Source: Rhodospirillaceae bacterium
Lineage (GTDB): Bacteria > Pseudomonadota > Alphaproteobacteria > Rhodospirillales > Rhodospirillaceae
Direction: 5' to 3'
DNA length: 64,000 nt
Assembly (NCBI GenBank): GCA_009693785.1
Contig: SHWP01000010.1
Location: 1 to 64,000 of the forward strand
The position numbers and the translations under genes were made by a program. The notes below the pieces were generated by a model, which saw only the letters and a list, made by a program, of their open reading frames with translations, did no database searches and had not been told where the DNA came from. Below, in pieces: positions 16,952 to 25,682 of this stretch (position 1 is the stretch's first letter; each line of letters begins with the position of its first letter).

Positions 16952-17902
16952 ATGAAACTAATCATGTCGATGACAGTCGTGGCGCTTGCTACCATCGTGA
17001 CTGCGCCAAGCATCGCCGCAGACGCGCCCACAAAACCGGGCTCGGTATTCAAGGATTGCCCCACCTGCCCCGAGATGGTGGTGATTGCCCCAGGCAGTTT
17101 CACCCAAGGCCGCGAAGCGCGGGATGTGGCCGAGCCGGTGCGTTACGAAGGCCCACCGCATCGCGTGAGCATCAAATATTCCTTCGCTGTCGGAAAAACC
17201 GAGGTGATCACCGGACAATTCAAGGAATTCGCCGATGCGACCGGTTATGTCGCCAACGATGTGTGCAACATTTGGGACGGCACCACCGCGACCAAGGCAC
17301 CGAAAACCGGCTGGCGCAATCCACAATACGGCCGGCCGCCCGCTGACAACGAGCCTGGCGCGTGTCTCAGTTGGGATGACGCCAAGGCTTATATTAAGTG
17401 GCTGAACGCAAAGACCGGCGCGTCTTACCGGCTGCTTTCGGAATCGGAATGGGAGTATGTCGCGCGCGCGGGCGACACGGCCACCAGATACACCTGGGGC
17501 GATAACCCCGACGATGCCTGCAAGACAGCCAATGTGGGCGACCTCTCGACCAAAGATTTGAAGCCGCCCTTCACACCCCGCAAATTGAACGTCGCCAATT
17601 GCAACGATGGCTACCCGTTCATCGCGCCTGCGGGCGCGCTGAAGCCTAACGCTTTTGGCGTTTACGACATGATCGGCAGTATTTGGGAGTGGGTGGAGGA
17701 TTGTTACGTATTGCCCTATCCGGCCAATACGCCCACCGATGGCTCACCTTATATAGGGCCTGAGGGTTGCGACCGCCGCGCTTCGAAAGGCGGCAGTTGG
17801 GCTTCAAGCATCGACCGGCAAACCCCGACGTTCCGGGGCCGTGACCCATCTACGCTGACGTCACAAGTTTTTGGGTTCCGCATCGCGCGGGATTTGAAAT
17901 AA
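16952..17902 (+). CDS. Secreted formylglycine-generating-enzyme-like (SUMF1-fold) protein
   Basis: A 316-residue protein starting at ATG 16952 with AGGGGGT upstream. A signal peptide (M-K-L-I-M-S-M-T-V-V-A-L-A-T-I-V, cleavage near A-A-D) precedes a SUMF1/FGE domain: M-V-V-I-A-P-G-S-F-T-Q-G, the central Y-R-L-L-S-E-S-E-W-E-Y-V-A-R-A-G, N-A-F-G-V-Y-D-M-I-G-S-I-W-E-W-V-E-D and the final R-A-S-K-G-G-S-W and F-G-F-R-I-A-R. These are the hallmarks of the fold. True FGEs need two cysteines in the C-terminal part to act on sulfatases; the pattern here is not clearly that of an FGE, so a different secreted activity is possible. Probably exported with the GST-gene transcript. Confidence 0.8.
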   Translation: MKLIMSMTVVALATIVTAPSIAADAPTKPGSVFKDCPTCPEMVVIAPGSFTQGREARDVAEPVRYEGPPHRVSIKYSFAVGKTEVITGQFKEFADATGYVANDVCNIWDGTTATKAPKTGWRNPQYGRPPADNEPGACLSWDDAKAYIKWLNAKTGASYRLLSESEWEYVARAGDTATRYTWGDNPDDACKTANVGDLSTKDLKPPFTPRKLNVANCNDGYPFIAPAGALKPNAFGVYDMIGSIWEWVEDCYVLPYPANTPTDGSPYIGPEGCDRRASKGGSWASSIDRQTPTFRGRDPSTLTSQVFGFRIARDLK

Positions 17903-17926
17903 CAGCGGCACCAGCCACCCCCCAGC

Positions 17927-17989
17927 GTTGCAAATAAGCAACACTGCGTTTCGTCTGCCGACCACTCCAAGGCGTTGCCTTGACGCAAC
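17927..17989. promoter_or_regulatory. Two identical inverted repeats upstream of the TonB receptor gene
   Basis: GTTGC-N6-GCAAC occurs at 17927-17942 and again at 17974-17989, with centres 47 bases apart, in the 160-base leader of the receptor gene. The second copy contains TTGACG, which could serve as a -35 element. The paired, same-spacer layout suggests binding sites for a dimeric regulator. Confidence 0.45.
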
Positions 17990-18062
17990 AGAATGTAGAT
18001 AACACGATCAATGTATTCATGGGGTTAGTCGCCAGTCTGGGCCGCCATAGGGGGAGTAGTGA

Positions 18063-20564
18063 ATGTCACATTTTCATCGCCTAACGATGCTGTCGACGGT
18101 GAGCGCATTAGCGTTGTCGTTCGGGGCAGCGCCGGTGGCTTACGCGCAAGACGCCAGACAATCGGCCCAAGCGCCGACGTTGGAAGAAATCATCGTCACT
18201 TCGCGCAAACGCGCAGAAGCCTTGCTTGATATTCCGGTGGCCATCACGGCGTTCACGGCGGCTGACATTGAAAAAGCCGATGTGTTCGACATCCGCGATG
18301 TCACCAAATTCTCGCCGGGCTTTACGTTTCAGGCGGTGGGCGGCAACGGTGGCGGTGGGCGCTCGAACCCCTTTGTCGTCTTCCGCGGCATGACCATGTC
18401 ATCGACCCTGCCGCGCCAGTCCACTGGCGCGGTGTTCATTGACGGTGTGTATGTGCTGGGCGGCACCAACTCGGTCAATACCGTCGACGTGGAACGCGTT
18501 GAGGTGATCAAGGGTCCGCAAAACGCTTACTTTGGCCGCAACACCTTTGGCGGCGCGGTCAACTTCATCACCAAGACGCCGGGCGATGAATTCAAGGGCG
18601 AGGTTTCGGGCGAAGGGTCGACACGCGGATCACACGACCTCAACCTCAGCCTTGAAGGCCCCTTGGTTGAAAGCAAGCTGGCTGGCCGCGTGACCACGAT
18701 TTTGCATAAGAAGGGCGCGCACTACACCGCCAACGATGGCGGAGAGCTGGGCGAAGAGACTTCTGAATCGATTACCGGCACTTTATATGCGACGCCCACC
18801 GACAATTTCTGGATCAAGCTGCGCACGCACTACCAGGAAGATGACGACAGCGCGCCGGCAAGTTCGCATTTGTACTCGCCCATTCATGGCAACGCCTCGA
18901 ATTCATGCGCCGGGCTGCTGTTCAAAGGCGCGGATGTCGTTACCAAACAGGCGCGGCAATTTGCGGTTTCACTGCCCTACTTCTGTAACAACATTCCCAC
19001 TATCAAGGACATCGGCGAAAAAAATATTGTCACGCAGAACACCAAGCTGCTCAGCCCGCGCTTGGTTGGCCTGGGCAATCCGAATGGCCTGATCGATGGT
19101 TTCATCAACAACATTCTCAACGATCCGTTGGTCGCGCGCGCCCCCAAAATCGACCATTTCGGTTTGATCCGTCACAATTTGCGCCTCAATGGGCAAACCG
19201 AATACACCTTCGATGGCGGCATCTCGACCGCGTTGAACGTCGGCTACGATTCGACCAAACAAAACTCGATCTTCGACCAAGACCGCAGCGACGTAGAAAA
19301 CCTTTACACCACAGTTCCGGCGATCTTCCGAGTGGTCACGGTCGAAGGCCGCGTTCAATCCGCGCAAGATCAAGCTTTCCGTTGGATGGTGGGCGGCACC
19401 TATTACGACGGCGATTTCGACGGCCACTTCAATGGCGAGTTAATGTACCAAGTGCGCACCACGCCCACCGCGCCCATTGCGCGGGCGGTGGTAGCGAACG
19501 TTCCCGTCAACCGCGACGGCGAGCGAGCGCAAGTAAAGGCCGGTTTTGCCTCGTTGCAATACGATGTGACCGACCAATTGGAACTGAACGGTGAAATTCG
19601 CTATCAGAAAGACACGTCAAAAACAGCGCCCTCTAACCCCGCCTCGCTGACGGCAAGTTTCACCGATTGGCTGCCGCGCCTGATCGTGAACTACAAACCG
19701 ATGGAAGACTGGACGTTGTACGGTAGTTGGGCACGCGGCGTTCTGCCCGGCCAGTTTAACCAATCCTACATCTCGGCCACCGCGCCCGAGCGCCGCGATA
19801 TTGAAGCGGTCTTTCCGGGCATTGCCGACGTCGTTCCCTCCGAGGGCGTCGATAGCTATGAACTCGGCTCGAAACAGCAGTTGTTCGACAACCGCGTGCA
19901 GTACACGTTGGCCGCCTACTACATGAAGTGGTCGAACATTAAAGCCGGTGCAGCCTTCATCACGCCGTCCACGGGGCGCACGATCACCGGATTGCTCACG
20001 CCTGGTAACGCCACGCTAAAGGGCATCGAATGGGATGGCACGGTCGCCATCACCGATAAATTCGATGTCAATGTGCGCGGTGCTCGGCAAACTGGCAAAT
20101 ACACCAACTTCATCCAGCCCTTCTTGGCGCAGCTGACCAGCAACGTCACGCGCTTCGATGGCAACCACCTACCGCGCGTGCCCGACTGGAGCGGATCGGC
20201 CACGTTGAATTACGAAGACAGCTTTGTGGGTGATTGGAATTGGTTTGGCCGCTTTGACGCTGCTTACACCGGCAAGGCCTGGGACAGCGAAGCCAATATT
20301 GTGAAGTTCAACGATTACTGGCGCTTCAATGCCCGCATGGGCGTTGAGAACGACAACTTGCGCGTCGAGTTGTACGTCAAGAACCTGTTCAACGATAAGA
20401 ACTGGGACTTCGGTTTCCGCAACGTCTATCAGGGCAATCCGGTCGGTAATGCGATCTTCATTGCTCTGCCACCGCAGTTCGGCGGTTTTGGCTTCCCGCA
20501 GGCGATTATCGCCCAGCCGCCCGACAAGCGCGATTTTGGCCTCCGGGCACGCTACAACTTCTAA
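18063..20564 (+). CDS. TonB-dependent outer-membrane receptor
   Basis: An 833-residue protein preceded by GGGGGAG. It has a signal peptide (cleavage near A-Y-A-Q, residue about 29), then L-E-E-I-I-V-T-S-R-K-R as the TonB-box-like entry to the plug, plug motifs (V-E-R-V-E-V-I-K-G-P-Q-N-A-Y-F-G-R-N-T-F, G-G-A-V-N-F-I-T-K-T-P) and a beta-barrel of about 650 residues ending L-R-A-R-Y-N-F, a typical C-terminal aromatic outer-membrane signal. It takes up a large or scarce substrate using TonB energy; the substrate is unknown. No TonB-ExbBD is in the window. A strong terminator follows 26 bases after the stop. Confidence 0.92.
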   Translation: MSHFHRLTMLSTVSALALSFGAAPVAYAQDARQSAQAPTLEEIIVTSRKRAEALLDIPVAITAFTAADIEKADVFDIRDVTKFSPGFTFQAVGGNGGGGRSNPFVVFRGMTMSSTLPRQSTGAVFIDGVYVLGGTNSVNTVDVERVEVIKGPQNAYFGRNTFGGAVNFITKTPGDEFKGEVSGEGSTRGSHDLNLSLEGPLVESKLAGRVTTILHKKGAHYTANDGGELGEETSESITGTLYATPTDNFWIKLRTHYQEDDDSAPASSHLYSPIHGNASNSCAGLLFKGADVVTKQARQFAVSLPYFCNNIPTIKDIGEKNIVTQNTKLLSPRLVGLGNPNGLIDGFINNILNDPLVARAPKIDHFGLIRHNLRLNGQTEYTFDGGISTALNVGYDSTKQNSIFDQDRSDVENLYTTVPAIFRVVTVEGRVQSAQDQAFRWMVGGTYYDGDFDGHFNGELMYQVRTTPTAPIARAVVANVPVNRDGERAQVKAGFASLQYDVTDQLELNGEIRYQKDTSKTAPSNPASLTASFTDWLPRLIVNYKPMEDWTLYGSWARGVLPGQFNQSYISATAPERRDIEAVFPGIADVVPSEGVDSYELGSKQQLFDNRVQYTLAAYYMKWSNIKAGAAFITPSTGRTITGLLTPGNATLKGIEWDGTVAITDKFDVNVRGARQTGKYTNFIQPFLAQLTSNVTRFDGNHLPRVPDWSGSATLNYEDSFVGDWNWFGRFDAAYTGKAWDSEANIVKFNDYWRFNARMGVENDNLRVELYVKNLFNDKNWDFGFRNVYQGNPVGNAIFIALPPQFGGFGFPQAIIAQPPDKRDFGLRARYNF

Positions 20565-20590
20565 AAAGATTTCAGATCGCAAAAATGAAA

Positions 20591-20616
20591 GGCCCGGAGA
20601 AATCCGGGCCTTTTTT
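20591..20616. terminator. Strong bidirectional rho-independent terminator
   Basis: GGCCCGGA-GAAA-TCCGGGCC followed by TTTTTT on the plus strand; on the minus strand the hairpin is followed by TTTCATTTTT. It lies between the convergent stops of the receptor and the methyltransferase genes. Confidence 0.9.
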
Positions 20617-20628
20617 CATGGGCGCGCG

Positions 20629-22269
20629 TTATGCCGGTTTGTGCAAGATCACCGGATACATGGCGGCAAAAGTTTGGGGGAATTCCCGCTCGAAGGCGGT
20701 GATCTTAGCCACGTCGCGCACATAGCGGTCGGCAGGATTGCGCGCCGCATAAAGCCTTGCTGCTTTCGCATCGACAATGCCAAACCCCAAGAGAGTAAGC
20801 CCCGCGCCGAGCGCGAGGGTCAAAATTTCTTTGGGGCGGAATTGATGTTCTTGAACATGAAATGCCAAGTCACGGCACATAGAGATGGAATAGAAATCGA
20901 TGAAATGCGCGAGCGGGCGCAACTTGCGCGCCTGATCGCCGGGATGGCCGATGGATTGCATCACGCGTTTGCGAAATTCGCGAATCCCCACCGCCGTGGG
21001 CGCCAGGCCATGCTGTGCGATCAGTTTTCGCCCGGCGATAATCGATGAGCGCGCCGTGGCGCTATAGACGCCCAGATATATTAGCCCGCCAGGCCGCAGA
21101 CACTTAGCGAGTGATTGGAGCCCACGGCTGGGATCGGCGAGATGATGCAGCACGCCCAGGCATTCGACAAAATCGAAGCGGCCCTGAAACTCTGGCAAGT
21201 CGGCCAAATGTAGCAGATCGGCCTGGACGTAATTGATATTCGAAAGTTGATGTTCGTGCGTTTTACGCAAGGCATAGGCGAGGCTCGGGCGCGACAGATC
21301 TATCGCCGTGATCGCGGCATCGGTATATTGGCTGGCGCATTGAATGGCTTGCATGCCCGTGCCGCAACCGGCGATGAGAATTTCCGGTTTTGAATTTGTG
21401 TGTGATGGTGTTGAGGGCACCGCATAGTTGCGTTTCATAGCCATGGCAAAATCGGAAAATGCCATGGGAGATTCACGCGCGCACGTGACCCAACGCGGAT
21501 AAGGGTTCTCCTCGTACTGGCGTTGCACATGCTCGGACGTGACGTTGCCAGGCGCTGTAAGTGTGAGAATATCTGTTGCGCTCTCAGTTTCCATTTTCGG
21601 TTGGTCGATGAAGATGGCTTTGAGTTGGTTCAGGCCGGCAGTGTTAGCGGTAAAAGCCGGCTGCGCCCAATCGAGTCGGTCAAGCGGGCGATAGGCTGCA
21701 AGAATGGCCAGTGCATAATCATCCACGGCAAGACCGTCTTGAACAGCCTTGCGTACATTTGCCTCGAGGTTTTTCACCCAAGCCGATTCTTCGGCGGTTT
21801 CTTCGAAGACATACTCGTTGAGGAAACACTGCATCGCCAGCGCGAGGCACAGATCGCGCGGAACCGGATCAATCGACGACGGAGCATTGCTGACAGACCG
21901 TAAAAGGTGGCGGCGCAACCGTGTTAGCAGGCGTTCGATCTCGGGCGATGTCATCAGGCAGTGGCCCAGCAGCGCGGTGAACAGGGGGTGGGACAATTTT
22001 TCGATGACCGCGCGCTCGCCAACCGCCTGATCGACCTGATCGAGCGAGCCGGTGGCGGCAGTGTGTAACGCTGATTCGAATTGAGGTTCGCGGGCGAGCA
22101 GCCGTAGGCCGACTCGGAACGCCAATTCCGTCGGCACCCAGCCCTGACGCAATGCGGCGATCACAGATTGCGCCGTGGCCTCACCCGGCGGCGGGCCCGC
22201 CTGCGACTCGAGCCAGGAGCCGAGCAGATTGCGCCAAGAGCTTGGATTTTGGGCGTTTTGGGAGTTCAT
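20629..22269 (-). CDS. Class I SAM-dependent methyltransferase with a helical N-terminal domain
   Basis: A 546-residue protein. The first about 245 residues are alpha-helical, with no recognised domain. Y-E-E-N-P-Y-P-R-W marks the linker typical of a group of such enzymes, followed by a Rossmann methyltransferase domain: motif I I-L-I-A-G-C-G-T-G-M-Q-A-I (about 305), motif II A-I-D-L-S-R-P-S-L-A, the V-Q-A-D-L-L-H motif, and F-D-F-V-E-C-L-G-V-L-H-H-L. The acceptor is not predictable. Homologues with the N-P-Y-P-R-W signature commonly appear near TPR and peptide-modifying genes, but nothing here supports one substrate. Monocistronic, tail-to-tail with the receptor gene. Confidence 0.83.
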   Translation of the reverse strand: MNSQNAQNPSSWRNLLGSWLESQAGPPPGEATAQSVIAALRQGWVPTELAFRVGLRLLAREPQFESALHTAATGSLDQVDQAVGERAVIEKLSHPLFTALLGHCLMTSPEIERLLTRLRRHLLRSVSNAPSSIDPVPRDLCLALAMQCFLNEYVFEETAEESAWVKNLEANVRKAVQDGLAVDDYALAILAAYRPLDRLDWAQPAFTANTAGLNQLKAIFIDQPKMETESATDILTLTAPGNVTSEHVQRQYEENPYPRWVTCARESPMAFSDFAMAMKRNYAVPSTPSHTNSKPEILIAGCGTGMQAIQCASQYTDAAITAIDLSRPSLAYALRKTHEHQLSNINYVQADLLHLADLPEFQGRFDFVECLGVLHHLADPSRGLQSLAKCLRPGGLIYLGVYSATARSSIIAGRKLIAQHGLAPTAVGIREFRKRVMQSIGHPGDQARKLRPLAHFIDFYSISMCRDLAFHVQEHQFRPKEILTLALGAGLTLLGFGIVDAKAARLYAARNPADRYVRDVAKITAFEREFPQTFAAMYPVILHKPA

Positions 22270-22372
22270 GGGCCTCTAAATCAACCTTGCCCCCAATCAT
22301 GCCAGGTCTTAAGGCGGACACCAGACGAGCGCGTTCACTTGACGAACACGGCGTTGCGTTGGAAAGTTAGTC

Positions 22373-23179
22373 ATGGGCACGCCAGCCCCACGCCGCCCCG
22401 ATTCGTTTTCCGTCCGCTCGCTTAAGCGGGGCCTGGATATTTTACGCCTGCTCAACCGTCACAATGGCCTGACCGTGACCGAAACGGCCGACCAACTGAA
22501 CCTGCCACGGCCCACGGCGTTCCGCTTGCTGCGCACACTGGAACGGCTTGGCTACATCTTCCGTGACGAGGCCGACAAGAAATACCGCCTGACCGATCAA
22601 GTCCGCAGCCTGAGCCATGGCTATGACCAGGAAGAATGGCTGCCGAAGGTGGCCCGGCCGATCATGGTCGAGATCTGCAAGAAAATTCTCTGGCCGCTGA
22701 CGATTGCCACCAACATGGGTTCGCACATGCTGGTGCGCGATTCCACCCACGACGTCAGCCCCTTTGCGATGTGGCGCCATCGCGGCGGGTTTAGTGTTCC
22801 GTTGCTACATACAGCCGCTGGGCAAGTTTACCTGGCGTTCTCGAACAAAGATGTGCGCCAAGCCTTGATCGAGCAAGCACTCTCCGAGGATTCGCAATCC
22901 TTGGCCAAGGCCAGCACAATGATGCAAACGTTCCAACGCGGGCTGGAAAAAGTCGCCGCTGACGGACATGCCGCTATCAAAGTGCCCGATCAAAACCATT
23001 GCGCTTTCTCGGTGCCCATCATGGTGGACGGTGAAATCTTCGCGGTGTTGAGTGTGTCGTTTTACCCGACGACCATGTCGCTTAAACAAGCGATTGATAC
23101 GTTCGCGGCCCCCCTGAAAGATGGCGCGGCACGCATTGGCAAGAGCCTGTCGGCCTGGCGCGCCGAGCGCGGCGGCTAA
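22373..23179 (+). CDS. IclR-family transcriptional regulator
   Basis: A 268-residue protein with an N-terminal winged helix: S-V-R-S-L-K-R-G-L-D-I-L-R-L-L-N near residue 14, helix-turn-helix T-V-T-E-T-A-D-Q-L-N-L-P-R-P-T-A-F-R-L-L-R-T-L, then G-Y-I-F-R-D and a ligand-binding GAF-like domain ending near 245. The ligand domain has P-L-L-H-T-A-A-G-Q-V-Y-L-A-F, close to the usual H-x-T-A-x-G-R-A-x-L-A. It probably senses a small aromatic or carboxylic acid and regulates an adjacent gene, most plausibly the alpha/beta hydrolase whose stop lies three bases beyond its own. Divergent from the 546-residue methyltransferase gene (103-base gap), which could also be a target. Confidence 0.9.
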   Translation: MGTPAPRRPDSFSVRSLKRGLDILRLLNRHNGLTVTETADQLNLPRPTAFRLLRTLERLGYIFRDEADKKYRLTDQVRSLSHGYDQEEWLPKVARPIMVEICKKILWPLTIATNMGSHMLVRDSTHDVSPFAMWRHRGGFSVPLLHTAAGQVYLAFSNKDVRQALIEQALSEDSQSLAKASTMMQTFQRGLEKVAADGHAAIKVPDQNHCAFSVPIMVDGEIFAVLSVSFYPTTMSLKQAIDTFAAPLKDGAARIGKSLSAWRAERGG

Positions 23180-23181
23180 AG

Positions 23182-24023
23182 TTAACTTTCGATAGACTTG
23201 AGATAAGCCAGCACCGGGTCCACCAGGGCGGTTAGCTGCTCGGGCTTGGCCATCATCGGATCACCCTCGAACCCCGGTACCCAGGTTTTTGCCCCTGGAA
23301 CGAAGGCCGCCGTTTCCGCTCGGCACAGGGTAGGCACCTTAAGGCCGCTCAGTTTGTCGGCGATGGGATAATTCCAATACGCGGTGAAGGCCTTGTGTGA
23401 CGTCGCGCACATTTTCATATGCTCGACGAACGACGCATGCATGACTTCGGGCGGCGGCAAATCGACTTTGCGCATATGCGCGCCGTCTTGTTTGAACCAC
23501 GGAAAATAGGTGATCAGGCTGCGCATGCGATGCCACACGAACCACACATAAGCACCCGATTGATCGGGCAGCACCTCGGGGCCGTGCTTAGCTTTCATCT
23601 CGGTCAAATCCTCACCGGCGATCATCATGATGCGGTTGAGGATCAGGCCTTTGACCCCCCGGCCGGGCTGCTGCAGCGCCATGTCCACGGCCGTGCGCCC
23701 GCCCAAGGACGAGCCCATCAGCACGCACTGCGACACATTAATCGAATCGAGAAAGCGCCAGACAGCGCCGGCAAAGTAATCCATGCCAGGGTCGGCCAAT
23801 GTTGCAGGCGGCGGGGCCGAATCGCCCATGCCCATGATATCGGGGGCGATGACGCGCACGGATTCCGCAAACAGGTTCAACAACGGCACCTGATGGCGCG
23901 CTGTGCCGGGCCCTGGGTGCAAATAAACCAACGGGCGTCGCTGTAACGGATATGGCGCGGCTCGCCATGCCAGTAATGGACCTGGCCCTCGGCGATGTCG
24001 GCGAATGCGCGTTTGACAGGCAT
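23182..24023 (-). pseudogene. Alpha/beta hydrolase, 5' end displaced by a -1 frameshift
   Basis: The ATG at 24023 (AGAAGG upstream) starts M-P-V-K-R-A-F-A-D-I-A-E-G-Q-V-H-Y-W-H-G-E, typical of these hydrolases, and runs to H-I-R-Y; the frame then shifts near 23930-23945 and resumes as R-R-P-L-V-Y-L-H-P-G-P-G. The remaining 245 or so residues are intact: oxyanion H-P-G-P-G, nucleophile elbow M-G-S-S-L-G-G with Ser near residue 115, and a C-terminal His is less clear. One added base near 23940 restores a protein of about 280 residues. The longer frame that starts at 24270 reads through the wrong phase and is not a gene start. Confidence 0.78.
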
Positions 24024-24158
24024 GGACCTTCTCATGGTGTGCGGGTGCGTTCAGAATAGGTAGATTGCCGCGCGGGGCCCGCCTCGGGCTAGCAAAATCG
24101 CTCGGATCGAGCGCATTGTCTGCTAAGATTGCGCCGCACGCTTGAGGGAGAGATACGC

Positions 24159-25328
24159 ATGCAAAACCAATCGCACTTGCACGGCATGACGCCCGAGCTA
24201 ACCCATGATGAAATCGCGCGTGAACATGCGGTGCGTGCCATGCGCTTTCATGTCTATGCTCAAGTTTCACAAGGCACGCGCGGTTATTTCACCAATGTCG
24301 TGGCCCCAGAGTTTGAAAAATCCCAGGGGCGCGCCCTGAACGACCGCCAAGAAGTGCGCCGGGTGATGGAAGAACGGCCCTATGTGCAGTTGCATCTCTC
24401 GCTGCAACGCAGCGTACAAGAAGTAATGTGGAACACGGTCGTCGAGAACATCGAGCGCCAGTTGCCCGAATTGAATGCCCGGGCCAAGGGCTGCGAGCGC
24501 AACCTCGGCAGCCTGACGCTCAATGAGGCCTTCGAAATCCCGCGTTATGTATCCAATGTCGATATTCACTGCATGCCGGGTGGCTACGGCTATGACGGCG
24601 GCGAGCCCCAGAGCGTTGCCGCCGGGGCAATTTATGACCGCGGCATATCGATGTATCAGCGCGGCCAGGAAGGAAATCTTGGCGCCTCGGTGATTGGCTA
24701 CCTGAAGAAGAATTTTCCTAACTTAAAGCCAGCCAGAATTCTCGATCTCGGCTGCACGGTCGGCATGAGCACGCTGCGCTATTGCGACGCCTACCAGGAC
24801 GCCGAGATTTATGCGCTTGATGTGGCCGCTCCCTGCTTGCGCTATGGCCATGCCCGTGCGGAGTCGTTGGGCAAAAAGGTGCACTTCAGCCAGCAGAACG
24901 CCGAGCGCACCAATTTCACAGAGGGCACGTTTGACCTGGTGGTCTCGACCATTCTGGCCCATGAGACCTCCACCACCGCCTGGCAAAATATTTTGAAGGA
25001 GTGCCGCCGCCTGTTGAAGCCGGGTGGCGTGATGGCTCATGCCGACCTGCCGCAATTCGCCGACATCGACACCTACACCCAATTCATGTTCGGCAACGAA
25101 ACGCGCTACAATAACGAACCCTTCTGGAGCACGTTCCGCGCGATGGACTTGAAGGCCGCCATGGAAGCGGCAGGCTTCGCGCCCGATCAATGTTTCCTCG
25201 ATTTGGCCGACATGGTCGACCGCGACGCTAAGGTCTTCACCAATACCAAGATCAGCGCCGACGCGCGTACCCGCAATGCTAAGGGCCCGGCGGGCTTTGG
25301 CTGGGGCGTACAGATCGGCATTAAATAA
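24159..25328 (+). CDS. Class I SAM-dependent methyltransferase with an N-terminal extension
   Basis: A 389-residue protein from ATG 24159, preceded by GAGGGAGAGA. The first about 160 residues are helical, with no recognised domain; A-M-R-F-H-V-Y-A-Q-V-S-Q-G-T-R-G-Y-F is near the start. The SAM domain is clear: I-L-D-L-G-C-T-V-G-M-S-T-L-R-Y (motif I, about 195), Y-A-L-D-V-A-A-P, then F-D-L-V-V-S-T-I-L-A-H-E, and C-R-R-L-L-K-P-G-G-V-M-A-H-A-D-L. Motif I has T-V-G where most enzymes have G-x-G-x-G, a tolerated variant. The substrate is unknown. The next gene starts 22 bases later. Confidence 0.82.
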   Translation: MQNQSHLHGMTPELTHDEIAREHAVRAMRFHVYAQVSQGTRGYFTNVVAPEFEKSQGRALNDRQEVRRVMEERPYVQLHLSLQRSVQEVMWNTVVENIERQLPELNARAKGCERNLGSLTLNEAFEIPRYVSNVDIHCMPGGYGYDGGEPQSVAAGAIYDRGISMYQRGQEGNLGASVIGYLKKNFPNLKPARILDLGCTVGMSTLRYCDAYQDAEIYALDVAAPCLRYGHARAESLGKKVHFSQQNAERTNFTEGTFDLVVSTILAHETSTTAWQNILKECRRLLKPGGVMAHADLPQFADIDTYTQFMFGNETRYNNEPFWSTFRAMDLKAAMEAAGFAPDQCFLDLADMVDRDAKVFTNTKISADARTRNAKGPAGFGWGVQIGIK

Positions 25329-25349
25329 TCAAACACGACGGCATTGAAC

Positions 25350-25679
25350 ATGACCGAGGCAGCGCCCCGGAAAAAACTGACGCGGGTGGCCAAGGGCAAG
25401 CGCCCAAAGATGTTCGACGATTGGACAGACGACGTGTTCATGTCGATGATCACGGCGCTGACCACCGAAATGCTGGTGATGCGCGACCGTGTCGATACCA
25501 TCGAACGCATTGCCGCCAAAAAAGGCGTGATTCTCAAAGCCGAGATCGACGCCTATGAATTCGACGAGGCCGAGTTAGCCGAGCGCGATGCCGCCCGCAA
25601 GGCGCTGGCCGATCGCATTTTTTACCTGGTGCTGCAGCAAGCCGAGCGCAACAAGACGCCAAAGCAAAAAAAGGCATAG
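25350..25679 (+). CDS. Hypothetical acidic/basic helical protein, 109 aa
   Basis: ATG 25350 (an in-frame TTG at 25344 is also possible) encodes a soluble protein. The N-terminus is basic (P-R-K-K-L-T-R-V-A-K-G-K-R-P-K), followed by F-D-D-W-T-D-D-V-F-M-S-M-I-T-A-L and a long charged helix, L-V-M-R-D-R-V-D-T-I-E-R-I-A, possibly a coiled coil. It ends with a Lys-rich tail. I do not recognise it. It sits between the methyltransferase and the serine hydrolase, 4 bases from the latter, so it is likely part of the same transcript. Confidence 0.55.
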   Translation: MTEAAPRKKLTRVAKGKRPKMFDDWTDDVFMSMITALTTEMLVMRDRVDTIERIAAKKGVILKAEIDAYEFDEAELAERDAARKALADRIFYLVLQQAERNKTPKQKKA

Positions 25680-25682
25680 ACC

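Noticed and set aside
23182-24270. The long frame of 362 codons as an intact alpha/beta hydrolase.
   Set aside because: Its first 115 codons have no family pattern and are in the wrong phase; the true start (24023) is in a different frame, which points to a frameshift.
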